From an uncultured Bacteroidales bacterium (GTDB taxonomy: Bacteria > Bacteroidota > Bacteroidia > Bacteroidales > Bacteroidaceae), in NCBI GenBank assembly GCA_902802815.1, contig CADCNQ010000008.1, forward strand, positions 55,112-119,111: a DNA stretch of 64,000 bases, read 5' to 3'. The notes under the pieces are model-generated. The model did no database searches, had not been told where the DNA came from, and worked only from the letters and a program-made list of their open reading frames with translations. The position numbers were made by a program, and so were the translations under genes. Shown here piece after piece: positions 50,442 to 59,015 of this stretch; within the stretch, counting starts at the first letter, position 1; the number at the start of each line of letters is the position of its first letter.

Positions 50442-50514
50442 GTTGACAAGTTAACGAGTAGACAAGTAGACAAGTTGTTACTTTCATTCTTCACTTTTCA
50501 CTCTTCACTCTTAG
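50442..50514. repeat. Intergenic GTTGACAAGT and TTCACTCTTC repeats between amtB and porin
   Basis: GTTGACAAGTTAACGAGTAG-type units (50442-50477) are followed by TTCTTCACTTTTCACTCTTC-type units (50486-50514). These are the same two families found inside pyrG and carAB, here in a non-coding position. Confidence 0.85.
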
Positions 50515-51767
50515 TTATAACACAGTTCTCCGTGCTCGTACACATCCAGACCTTCGTCCTCGATACGGGCGGGAACGCGCAGGCCGTGAAGCTTCTTGAT
50601 GCCGTAGAAGAGCACGATACCGCAAGCTGCTGCCCAGAGGTCGATGACGAGAATACCGAATGCCTCAGCCCCGAAGAATCCCCAGCCGTGACCGTAGAAA
50701 GCACCGTTGCTCGTGGAGAGCAGACCGGTCAGCAGGGTGCCGAGAATACCGCAGACACCGTGCACACTGCTGGCACCAACGGGGTCGTCGATATGCAGGC
50801 GATGGTCGATGAACTCAATGGCAAAGACGAGTACTGTGCCGCAGATGAGACCGATGACAACAGCTCCCACGGGAGAGACGAGGTCGCAACCGGCTGTGAT
50901 GCCCACGAGACCGGCCAGCACGCCGTTGAGCGTCAGGGAGAATGAGGGCTTCCCGTACTTGAACCAGGTGAGGAACATCGTGGCCACACCGCCTGCAGCT
51001 GCTGCGAGGTTGGTGGTGAGGAACACGTGGGAAATGGCGACGCGGTTGACCTCACCGGAAGCGGCGAGCTGGGAGCCGGGGTTGAAACCGAACCAACCCA
51101 TCCACAGGATGAACACTCCGAGAGCTGCGAGTGTCAGCGAGTGGCCGGGGATGGCGCGGCTCTTGCCGTCCTTGCCGTATTTGCCGCGACGGGCACCCAG
51201 GGCCATAGCACCGATGATGGCCAGCACGCCGCCCACACTGTGCACAATGGCCGAACCGGCAAAGTCGTGGAATACATGACCGAAGGTGGTCATCATGAAA
51301 CTGTCGGCAGCATCGTTGCAGAGCCAGCCGCCGCCCCAAGTCCAATGTCCCTCGATGGGATAGATGAGCAGCGAAATCATAGCGCTGTAGATGACATACA
51401 TAGAGAATTTCGTGCGCTCGGCCATCGCACCGCTGACAATAGTGGCGGAGGTGGCACAGAAGACGGTCTCGAATATCAGGAAACCCTCGACGGGCAGTTC
51501 TCCTTTATAGAAAGAGAGGTCGCCGAAGTTGGGCATACCGACAAATCCGCCCAGCGTGTCTGCACCGAACATCAGTCCGAAACCGACGAACCAGAACAGC
51601 AATGAGCCGAACATGAAATCCACAAAGTTCTTGAAGAGGATGTTGGCGGTGTTCTTGCCACGTGTGAAACCTGCCTCACACAGCGCGAAACCGGGTTGCA
51701 TGAAGAAAACCAACATGGCTGCCAATAACATCCATACTGTATCCAATGAAAGTGCAATTTCGTTCAT
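50511..51767 (-). CDS. amtB: Ammonium transporter
   Basis: A 418-residue inner-membrane protein with about 11 helices. MLLAAMLVFFMQPGFALCEA and RGKNTANILFKNFVDFM are the conserved N-terminal helices. The twin-histidine pore residues are in FHDFAGSAIVHSVGG and SSVHGVCGILGT. It conducts ammonia/ammonium into the cell and is normally gated by GlnK, whose gene lies 65 nt upstream on the same strand. The short C-terminal tail (IEDEGLDVYEHGE) is the GlnK-interaction region. Confidence 0.96.
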   Translation of the reverse strand: MNEIALSLDTVWMLLAAMLVFFMQPGFALCEAGFTRGKNTANILFKNFVDFMFGSLLFWFVGFGLMFGADTLGGFVGMPNFGDLSFYKGELPVEGFLIFETVFCATSATIVSGAMAERTKFSMYVIYSAMISLLIYPIEGHWTWGGGWLCNDAADSFMMTTFGHVFHDFAGSAIVHSVGGVLAIIGAMALGARRGKYGKDGKSRAIPGHSLTLAALGVFILWMGWFGFNPGSQLAASGEVNRVAISHVFLTTNLAAAAGGVATMFLTWFKYGKPSFSLTLNGVLAGLVGITAGCDLVSPVGAVVIGLICGTVLVFAIEFIDHRLHIDDPVGASSVHGVCGILGTLLTGLLSTSNGAFYGHGWGFFGAEAFGILVIDLWAAACGIVLFYGIKKLHGLRVPARIEDEGLDVYEHGELCYN

Positions 51768-51770
51768 AAC

Positions 51771-51832
51771 TTTAAACTTTAAACCTTAAACTTTAAACTG
51801 TCAATTTTCAATTATCAATTGTCAATTGCCAA
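51771..51832. repeat. Intergenic TTTAAACTTTAAAC and CAATTATCAATTG repeats between glnK and amtB
   Basis: AACTTTAAACCTTA-type units are followed by CAATTTTCAATTATCAATTG-type units. The second family recurs at 58980-59010 and, in frame, inside gltD. Confidence 0.8.
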
Positions 51833-52180
51833 TTACTTCTTATCTCTCAGCACGGTGTCTCCGTGCTCACCGGTGCGGATGCTCCAGGTGTCGATCATCT
51901 CACTCACGAAGATGCGGCCATCGCCCACTTCACCGGTGTGGGCCGTGTCGATAATCACCTTCACCGTGGGGTCCACAAACTGATCGCGACACACAATGGT
52001 GAGAGCTACGCGCTCAATGACGTCGGTTGAATACTGCACGCCACGGTATATACGCTCCTGCCTGCTCTGACCGATACCATGCACGTCATGATACTCGAAC
52101 CAGTCGATGTCCGACGAAAGCAACGCCTCTTTGACATCTTCGAATTTGGTCTTTCGAATGATTGCTTCAATCTTTTTCAT
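51833..52180 (-). CDS. glnK: P-II nitrogen regulatory protein
   Basis: A 115-residue protein of normal P-II length. MKKIEAIIRKTKFEDVKEAL is the first ferredoxin-like strand and helix. The T-loop region is GIGQSRQERIYRGVQY, with the usual YRG tyrosine but fewer residues than the E. coli loop. HTGEVGDGRIFVSEM is the conserved B-loop that binds ATP/ADP. It reports 2-oxoglutarate and energy state and would block AmtB when nitrogen is plentiful. It precedes amtB and is divergent from dapF-dapL-gltBD-glnN. Confidence 0.95.
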   Translation of the reverse strand: MKKIEAIIRKTKFEDVKEALLSSDIDWFEYHDVHGIGQSRQERIYRGVQYSTDVIERVALTIVCRDQFVDPTVKVIIDTAHTGEVGDGRIFVSEMIDTWSIRTGEHGDTVLRDKK

Positions 52181-52262
52181 ACCTTAAACAATTTTTGGGG
52201 TTTAACAACAATTATTCTATCTCTCGGTACCGTTTTGTTAGCACTTTTGATGTTTTCGCTGA

Positions 52263-52270
52263 CAAATGTA
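52263..52270 (-). promoter_or_regulatory. -7 box for glnK-amtB
   Basis: The minus strand reads TACATTTG, about 80 nt before the glnK start. The 274-nt glnK-dapF gap also holds many TTTTG/CAAAA motifs, so regulator sites are possible but not identifiable. Confidence 0.5.
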
Positions 52271-52397
52271 CGTCATTTTGTGTGAATTGTGTAACTTTTG
52301 GTAGCAAAAAGTGACTAAATCTTGACAAAAATCAACAAAACGACACTATTCTGTAAACTTTTGACACGGTTTCTGCACATTTTTGTACAAAATGTAC

Positions 52398-52405
52398 TAT
52401 CTTTG
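52398..52405 (+). promoter_or_regulatory. -7 box for the dapF-gltB-glnN operon
   Basis: TATCTTTG followed by CAGCG, 49 nt before dapF. The -33 position shows only a weak TTCTG. Confidence 0.6.
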
Positions 52406-52454
52406 CAGCGTAAAATTAAAAAGTGATAGGTAAAGGTCGCAAAATAGTATCAAA

Positions 52455-53282
52455 ATGTCACAGAAGATTCGTTTTTCGAAGATGCATGGTGCAGGCAACG
52501 ATTACATATATGTTGACACCTCTTTATATAATATAGAGGACCTCTCTCTGGCGGCCCGTGTGTGGAGCGACCGTCACATGGGCATCGGTTCCGACGGACT
52601 CGTGCTGATAGGCCGTGGTGACGGTGTGGAGGCGGACTACACGATGCGCATCTTCAACGCAGACGGTTCGGAGGCAATGATGTGCGGAAATGCCAGCCGT
52701 TGTGTGGGTAAGTATTTATACGAAAAGGGAATCACATCCGGGACGGAGATACGTCTGATGACGAAATCCGGAGTGAAACGGCTCAGTCTGCATCTCGCTC
52801 CCGAGGGCACCGTGGACAGCGTCCTGGTGGATATGGGGGCACCGGTGTTTGAGGACAGGAAGCAGTTTTCGCCCCGCTCCGCAATGCTGCCGGAGGGATG
52901 CTTCGTGTCGATGGGCAATCCCCACTATGTGATTTTCGTAAATGACATCAACGATACGGATGTAGCCCGCGAGGGTGAGAGTCTGGAGTACCATTCCGCG
53001 TTCCCCGAACGCTGCAATATCGAGTTTGCCGAAATGCGTCCTGACGGTATCCGAGTGCGCGTTTGGGAACGTGGCAGTGGTATCACCATGGCATGCGGCA
53101 CGGGTGCGTGTGCAACGGCTGTTGCCGCAGCGGTTACGGGGCGTGCCGCCAGAAGGTCGCGGATAATGATGGACGGAGGCACGCTCAGCATAGAGTGGAG
53201 AGAAGAAGACAATCATGTGTATATGGCCGGTCCCGCAGAATTCGTGTTCGAGGGGGAAATAGCGCTTCCGACCTGCAAATAA
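52455..53282 (+). CDS. dapF: Diaminopimelate epimerase
   Basis: A 275-residue protein. The two catalytic cysteines lie in [16 protein letters not shown] (residue ~76) and [13 protein letters not shown] (residue ~215). [13 protein letters not shown] is the family start. It converts LL- to meso-diaminopimelate for lysine and peptidoglycan. It is followed 6 nt later by dapL, giving the last two steps of the short aminotransferase route, and shares the transcript with ammonium-assimilation genes, so cell-wall precursor and nitrogen supply may be co-ordinated. Confidence 0.96.
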   Translation: MSQKIRFSKMHGAGNDYIYVDTSLYNIEDLSLAARVWSDRHMGIGSDGLVLIGRGDGVEADYTMRIFNADGSEAMMCGNASRCVGKYLYEKGITSGTEIRLMTKSGVKRLSLHLAPEGTVDSVLVDMGAPVFEDRKQFSPRSAMLPEGCFVSMGNPHYVIFVNDINDTDVAREGESLEYHSAFPERCNIEFAEMRPDGIRVRVWERGSGITMACGTGACATAVAAAVTGRAARRSRIMMDGGTLSIEWREEDNHVYMAGPAEFVFEGEIALPTCK

Positions 53283-53288
53283 GGAACG

Positions 53289-54464
53289 ATGAAAAAGATA
53301 AACGGGAATTATCAGAAGTTGCCTGGCGCATATCTCTTCTCGGAGATTGCCCAGAGAGTGAAAGCCTTCAAGGTGGACTGCCCTGAAGCCGACATTATAT
53401 CATTAGGTATAGGCGATGTGACTCAACCCCTGGCTCCTGCCGTGGTGGAGGCCCTGCACAAAGCCGCTGACGAGATGGCTGCATCGGCCACATTCCGCGG
53501 TTACGGTCCGGAGCGCGGCTACGACTTCCTGCGCGAAGCCATTGTGGAGAATGATTTTCGCGCACGCGGCATTGAGATAGAGAGCGATGAGGTGTTTGTC
53601 AGCGACGGAGCCAAAAGCGACATAGGTAATTTCCAGGAACTGCTCTCGGGCGATGTGCGCATTGCCGTCACCGATCCCGTGTATCCCGTCTATATTGACG
53701 CGAATACTATGGCAGGAAGGGAAATCGTCACCTTGCCATGCAAGCCGGAGAACGCCTTTGTGCCGGAGTTGCCGGCAGAGCAGGTGGATGTCGTTTATCT
53801 CTGCTATCCCAACAACCCGACGGGGACGACACTCACGCGCGAACAGCTGAAGGTGTGGGTGGACTATGCTCTCAGTCACGATGTCCTCATCTTCTACGAT
53901 GCCGCCTACGAGGCCTATATCCAGAGTGGGGACGTGCCTCACAGCATCTATGAGATAGAGGGTTCGAAGGAGTGTGCCGTGGAGTTTCATTCATACTCCA
54001 AGACGGCAGGATTCACCGGTATCAGATGCGGATACACCGTGGTGCCGAAAGCGCTGCGCGCGCCTCTGAATTCTATGTGGAACCGCAGGCAGTCGACGAA
54101 GTTCAACGGTACGAGCTATCTCAGTCAGTGTGCAGCCGGGGCCATCTATACTCCGGAGGGAAAGAAGCAGATAAAGGCCACGATTGCCTATTATATGGAG
54201 AATGCCCGTCTGATGCGGGAGACGCTGACAGGTATGGGATTCACGGTGTACGGCGGTGTGGATGCTCCGTATCTCTGGGTGCAGACGCCCTGCGGCATGA
54301 CGTCGTGGGAACTGTTCGACAGGATACTGCGCGCGGCACACGTGGTATGCACGCCCGGCGCAGGTTTCGGTGATGCAGGAGAAGGGTATGTGCGCCTCAC
54401 AGCCTTCGGCAACCGTGAGAAGACGGAAGAGGCTCTCCGCCGCATTGCCAAGAGTGTGAAATAG
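53289..54464 (+). CDS. dapL: LL-diaminopimelate aminotransferase
   Basis: A 391-residue class I/II aminotransferase. GNYQKLPGAYLFSEIAQRV and SLGIGDVTQPL are the DapL-type N-terminus. CYPNNPTGT binds the cofactor, and K238 in SYSKTAGFTGIRCGY is the PLP lysine. It makes LL-diaminopimelate directly from tetrahydrodipicolinate using glutamate, bypassing the succinylated intermediates. Its glutamate need fits its position upstream of gltBD. Distinguished from ordinary aspartate aminotransferases by the start region and the dapF neighbour. Confidence 0.93.
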   Translation: MKKINGNYQKLPGAYLFSEIAQRVKAFKVDCPEADIISLGIGDVTQPLAPAVVEALHKAADEMAASATFRGYGPERGYDFLREAIVENDFRARGIEIESDEVFVSDGAKSDIGNFQELLSGDVRIAVTDPVYPVYIDANTMAGREIVTLPCKPENAFVPELPAEQVDVVYLCYPNNPTGTTLTREQLKVWVDYALSHDVLIFYDAAYEAYIQSGDVPHSIYEIEGSKECAVEFHSYSKTAGFTGIRCGYTVVPKALRAPLNSMWNRRQSTKFNGTSYLSQCAAGAIYTPEGKKQIKATIAYYMENARLMRETLTGMGFTVYGGVDAPYLWVQTPCGMTSWELFDRILRAAHVVCTPGAGFGDAGEGYVRLTAFGNREKTEEALRRIAKSVK

Positions 54465-54497
54465 AGTAAAAGAAAGAAACAAAACAAGATAAAAGTG

Positions 54498-57400
54498 ATG
54501 AAACAGCAGGGTTTATACAGCGAAGCTTATGAACACGATGCGTGTGGTGTCGGAATGGTGGTGAATATTCACGGGGGAAAGAGCCACGAACTGGTGGACA
54601 ATGCCCTTAAGGTGCTTGAAAATATGGAGCACCGCGGTGCCGAGACACGCGACAAGACCGGTGACGGTGCCGGCATTCTGGTGCAGATTCCTCACGAGTT
54701 CATTCTCCTGCAGGGTATTCCCGTGCCTGAAAAAGGAAAATACGGCACAGGAATGGTGTTCCTTCCCAAGGCGGCACAGCAGCAGGAGAAGATTCTCAGT
54801 ATCATGATTGAGGAACTGGAGCGCGAGGGCCTGACACTGATGCACATACGTGCGGTGCCGACGTGCCCCGAGACGCTGGGTGCAGGTGCCAGGGATGTGG
54901 AGCCCGACATAAAACAGATTTTCGTGACGGGCATCAGCGAGGAGCGTGTGCCGGAGTTCGAAAGAATACTCTACAAGGTGCGCAAGAGAATCGAGAACCG
55001 TGTCAGTGACGAGGACTTTTACATCTGTTCGCTCAGCACGAAGAACATCATCTACAAGGGAATGCTCACGAGCGGACAGTTGCGCCGCTACTTCCCCGAC
55101 CTCTCCAGCCCGTATTTCACGAGCGGACTGGCACTGGTGCATTCGCGCTTCTCCACCAACACGTTCCCGAAGTGGAAACTGGCACAGCCCTTCCGTCTGC
55201 TGGCCCACAACGGAGAAATCAATACGATACGCGGCAACAGAGGATGGATGCAGGCCCGCGAGAGCGTGCTCTCAAGCGAGGCTCTGGGAGACATCAGGGA
55301 TATCCGTCCCATTGTGCAGGAGGGTATGTCGGATTCCGCCTCTTTGGACAACGTGTTCGAATTTCTTATAATGAGCGGTCTGTCCCTTCCGCAGGCGATG
55401 GCGATACTGGTGCCGGAATCCTTCAACGAGAAGAATCCCATCTCCGAGGATTTGAAGGCATTCTACGAGTACCACTCCATATTGATGGAACCGTGGGACG
55501 GTCCTGCTGCCCTGCTGTTCAGCGACGGCCGTTATGCAGGCGGTATGCTCGACCGCAACGGTCTGCGTCCCAGCCGCTACACCGTCACCAGGAACGGTAT
55601 GATGGTGGTGGCAAGTGAAGTGGGAGTGATGGACTTCGAACCGGGCGATGTCATAGGTAAGGGACGTCTGCAGCCTGGCAAGATACTGCTTATCGACACT
55701 CAGGAGGGCAAGATATACTACGACGGCGAAATCAAGGAAAAGCTGGCGAAGGAGCATCCCTATCGCGAGTGGCTCAGCACTAACCGCATACAGCTGGAGA
55801 AACTCAAGAGCGGCCGCCATGTGGAGAACAGCGTGAAGGACTATGAGAAAAAGCTGCGCTGCTTCGGTTTCGGTCAGGAGGATATCAACAGGACCGTCAT
55901 ACCGATGGCCACTGCAGGTCAGGAACCCGTGGCTGCTATGGGTAACGACACTCCGCTGGCTGTCATTAGCGACCGTCCGCAGGTGCTCTTCAACTATTTC
56001 CGTCAGCAGTTCGCCCAGGTGACCAATCCGGCTATCGACCCTATACGTGAGGAACTGGTGATGTCGCTGACGGAGTATATCGGTGCTGTGGGTACCAACA
56101 TACTGACTCCCGATGCCTCCAACTGCAAGATGGTGCGTCTGCCGCAGCCGGTGCTGACAAACACGCAGCTGGATATCCTCTGCAACATCAGATACAAGGG
56201 TTTCAACACGAAGAAACTTCCGATGCTCTTCGAGATAGAGAAGGGTGCCGGCGGATTGCGCGAAGCCATCGAGGAGCTCTGTCGTGAGGCTGAGAACAGC
56301 GTGGACGAGGGTGTGAACTACATCATCCTCAGCGACCGCGACATAGACGGGCGCCATGCAGCAATCCCCAGTCTGCTGGCCGTGAGTGCCGTGCACCATT
56401 ATCTCATCCGTATGGGCAAGCGCGTGCAGACGGCTCTGATAGTGGAGAGCGGGGAAATCCGCGAGGTGATGCACGCAGCATTGCTGCTGGGCTATGGTGC
56501 CAGTGCCATATGTCCGTATATGACGTTCGCCGTGCTCGACGACCTTGTGAAGCGCCACAAGATTCAGGAAGAGTACGCTACGGCGGAGGCCAACTATATC
56601 AAGGCTGTGGACAAGGGCCTCAAGAAGATAATGTCGAAGATGGGTATCTCTACAATCCGTTCCTATCGCGGTGCGAAGATATTCGAGAGCGTGGGTATCA
56701 GCGAGGACCTTCTCAAGCGCTATTTCGGTACGGAGGTGAGCACCATCGGCGGTATAGGACTGAGAGACATCGCCAGGGATGCCATCCGTCTGCATGATGA
56801 GGCTTACAGCATGAACGACGGCGACGACCTGTCCGACAACGGACAGTTCTCCTACCGCAAGGACGGAATCCTCCATGCATGGAATCCCGAGACGATAGCC
56901 GGTCTCCAGATAGCTACGAGGCTCGGCAGCTACAAGAAATTCAAGGAGTGGGAGCAACTCGTGGACGGGAAGGAGAGTCCCATTTTCATCCGCGACTATT
57001 TCGGCATCAGGAAGGCCGCCGCTCCGACACCCATTGATGAGGTGGAACCCGTGGAGAGCATCGTCAGACACTTTGTGACGGGTGCTATGTCGTTCGGCGC
57101 TCTGAGTATTGAGGCTCACGAGGCTCTGGCGCTCGCAATGAACCGTCTGGGCACCCGCAGCAATACCGGTGAGGGCGGTGAGGACAACGTGCGCTATCAT
57201 ACCGAGGTGGACGGTGTGTCGCTTTCGAGCAAGACAAAGCAGATTGCCAGCGGACGCTTCGGTGTCACGGCTGAGTATCTGGTGAACGCCGAGGAGATAC
57301 AGATCAAGGTGGCACAGGGAGCGAAGCCCGGCGAGGGCGGTCAGTTGCCCGGTTTCAAGGTGAACGAGATTATTGCCAAGACGCGCAACGCCATTCCCGG

Positions 57401-58979
57401 TATCAGCCTCATTTCTCCTCCGCCGCATCACGACATATACAGTATCGAGGACCTGGCCCAGCTCATCTTCGATCTCAAGAATATCAATCCCACGGCTGCC
57501 GTGAGTGTGAAACTGGTGGCAGAGAGCGGTGTGGGCACCATTGCCGCCGGTGTGGCGAAGGCAAAAGCCGACCTCATCGTCATCAGCGGAGCCGAGGGCG
57601 GTACAGGCGCATCGCCGGCATCGAGCATGCGTTTTGCCGGTATCTCTCCGGAGATAGGTCTCTCTGAGACGCAGCAGACACTGGTCATCAACGGTTTGCG
57701 CAATCAGGTGCGCCTGCAGACCGACGGTCAGCTGAAGACGGCGAAGGATGTGGTCATCATGGCGATGCTGGGCGCCGATGAGTTCTCTTTCGGCACACTG
57801 CCGCTTATCGTACTGGGTTGTGTGATGATGCGCAAGTGCAACACCAACACCTGCCCCGTGGGTGTGGCCACTCAGGACGAGGTGCTGCGCAGGAGGTTCC
57901 TCGGGAAGTCCGACTATGTGGTCAACTTCTTCACCTTCCTCGCTGAGCACGTCCGCGAATATCTCAGCCAGCTTGGTGTGAGGAAGCTCAAGGATATCAT
58001 CGGTCGCACGGACCTGATAGAGGTGCATGCCCCCGATGTTGCCACCAAGCAGAGCACGATGGATTTCAGCCGTCTGCTCCACATGCCTGCCACTGACATG
58101 GCGCGCTGTTGGGACCGCAGTGCCTACACCACCGTGAGCGGAGTGAAGGACGAAGAGATACTCAGTGCCGCCGCACCCGCCATTGAGCGTGGCGAGGAGA
58201 TGACGCTCGACTATACCATCCGCAACACCGACCGTGCCGTGGGCACGATGCTTTCGGGCGTGATAGCCAGGAAATACGGTGAGCAGGGACTGCCCGACGG
58301 CACGTTGAACATCAAGTTCAAGGGTTCGGCGGGACAGAGTTTCGGAGCTTTCGCCGTGCGCGGTGTGAACCTGCGGCTTGAGGGCGAAACCAACGACTAC
58401 TTCGGCAAGGGACTCTCCGGCGGGCGCATCTCCATCCTGCCGCCGGCACGCCGCGGTGCGGAGTTTGCTGCAGAGGATAATATCATCGCGGGCAACACCG
58501 GACTCTACGGAGCCACAGGCGGTGAGCTTTATGTGAACGGCCGGGTGGGCGAGCGCTTCGCTGTGCGCAACTCGGGTGCCGTAGCTGTGGTGGAGGGTGC
58601 CGGAGACCACTGCTGTGAGTATATGACCGGAGGCCGCGTCGTGGTGCTCGGCAAGACGGGCAGAAACTTTGCTGCCGGTATGAGCGGCGGTGTGGCATAT
58701 GTTTACGACCGCGACCACACGTTCGACTTCTTCTGCAACATGGATATGGTGGAGATAAATCTGGTGGAAGACAGTGCCGGCCGCAAGGAGCTGCTCGAAC
58801 TGGTGCGCCAGCACTACCTGCACACCGGCAGTGCTCTGGCCGGCAGGATGCTGGACGACTGGCCGCACTATGTGGACGACTTCGTGCAGATTGTGCCCAT
58901 CGAGTACAAGCGCGTGCTCCAGGAGGAGCAGATGGCCAAACTGCAGCAGAAGATTGCGGACATGCAGCGTGATTATTAA
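54498..58979 (+). CDS. gltB: Glutamate synthase large subunit
   Basis: A 1493-residue protein. The start is the ATG at 54498, preferred over the GTG one codon earlier. A short propeptide would be removed to expose Cys16 in HDACGVGM, the class II glutaminase nucleophile. FSTNTFPKWKLAQPFR and HNGEINT are glutaminase segments. The FMN/2-oxoglutarate domain carries GEGGEDNVRY and HHDIYSIEDLAQLI. The iron-sulfur cysteines are Cys1108, Cys1114 and Cys1119 in CVMMRKCNTNTCPVG. The C-terminal beta-helix ends the protein. It pairs with gltD, 36 nt downstream, to make glutamate from 2-oxoglutarate and glutamine. Confidence 0.97.
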   Translation: MKQQGLYSEAYEHDACGVGMVVNIHGGKSHELVDNALKVLENMEHRGAETRDKTGDGAGILVQIPHEFILLQGIPVPEKGKYGTGMVFLPKAAQQQEKILSIMIEELEREGLTLMHIRAVPTCPETLGAGARDVEPDIKQIFVTGISEERVPEFERILYKVRKRIENRVSDEDFYICSLSTKNIIYKGMLTSGQLRRYFPDLSSPYFTSGLALVHSRFSTNTFPKWKLAQPFRLLAHNGEINTIRGNRGWMQARESVLSSEALGDIRDIRPIVQEGMSDSASLDNVFEFLIMSGLSLPQAMAILVPESFNEKNPISEDLKAFYEYHSILMEPWDGPAALLFSDGRYAGGMLDRNGLRPSRYTVTRNGMMVVASEVGVMDFEPGDVIGKGRLQPGKILLIDTQEGKIYYDGEIKEKLAKEHPYREWLSTNRIQLEKLKSGRHVENSVKDYEKKLRCFGFGQEDINRTVIPMATAGQEPVAAMGNDTPLAVISDRPQVLFNYFRQQFAQVTNPAIDPIREELVMSLTEYIGAVGTNILTPDASNCKMVRLPQPVLTNTQLDILCNIRYKGFNTKKLPMLFEIEKGAGGLREAIEELCREAENSVDEGVNYIILSDRDIDGRHAAIPSLLAVSAVHHYLIRMGKRVQTALIVESGEIREVMHAALLLGYGASAICPYMTFAVLDDLVKRHKIQEEYATAEANYIKAVDKGLKKIMSKMGISTIRSYRGAKIFESVGISEDLLKRYFGTEVSTIGGIGLRDIARDAIRLHDEAYSMNDGDDLSDNGQFSYRKDGILHAWNPETIAGLQIATRLGSYKKFKEWEQLVDGKESPIFIRDYFGIRKAAAPTPIDEVEPVESIVRHFVTGAMSFGALSIEAHEALALAMNRLGTRSNTGEGGEDNVRYHTEVDGVSLSSKTKQIASGRFGVTAEYLVNAEEIQIKVAQGAKPGEGGQLPGFKVNEIIAKTRNAIPGISLISPPPHHDIYSIEDLAQLIFDLKNINPTAAVSVKLVAESGVGTIAAGVAKAKADLIVISGAEGGTGASPASSMRFAGISPEIGLSETQQTLVINGLRNQVRLQTDGQLKTAKDVVIMAMLGADEFSFGTLPLIVLGCVMMRKCNTNTCPVGVATQDEVLRRRFLGKSDYVVNFFTFLAEHVREYLSQLGVRKLKDIIGRTDLIEVHAPDVATKQSTMDFSRLLHMPATDMARCWDRSAYTTVSGVKDEEILSAAAPAIERGEEMTLDYTIRNTDRAVGTMLSGVIARKYGEQGLPDGTLNIKFKGSAGQSFGAFAVRGVNLRLEGETNDYFGKGLSGGRISILPPARRGAEFAAEDNIIAGNTGLYGATGGELYVNGRVGERFAVRNSGAVAVVEGAGDHCCEYMTGGRVVVLGKTGRNFAAGMSGGVAYVYDRDHTFDFFCNMDMVEINLVEDSAGRKELLELVRQHYLHTGSALAGRMLDDWPHYVDDFVQIVPIEYKRVLQEEQMAKLQQKIADMQRDY

Positions 58980-59010
58980 TCATCAATTGTCAATTATCAA
59001 TTATCAATTG
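58980..59010 (+). repeat. Intergenic CAATTGTCAATTATCAATTA repeat between gltB and gltD
   Basis: Tandem TCAATTR units fill the short gltB-gltD gap. The same family occurs 650 nt further on inside gltD. Confidence 0.85.
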
Positions 59011-59015
59011 GAAAA

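Noticed and set aside
55272..58868. Very long antisense open frame opposite gltB
   Set aside because: gltB has complete catalytic and iron-sulfur motifs. The antisense frame is His/Val/Gln-rich low-complexity sequence typical of shadows in GC-rich genes.
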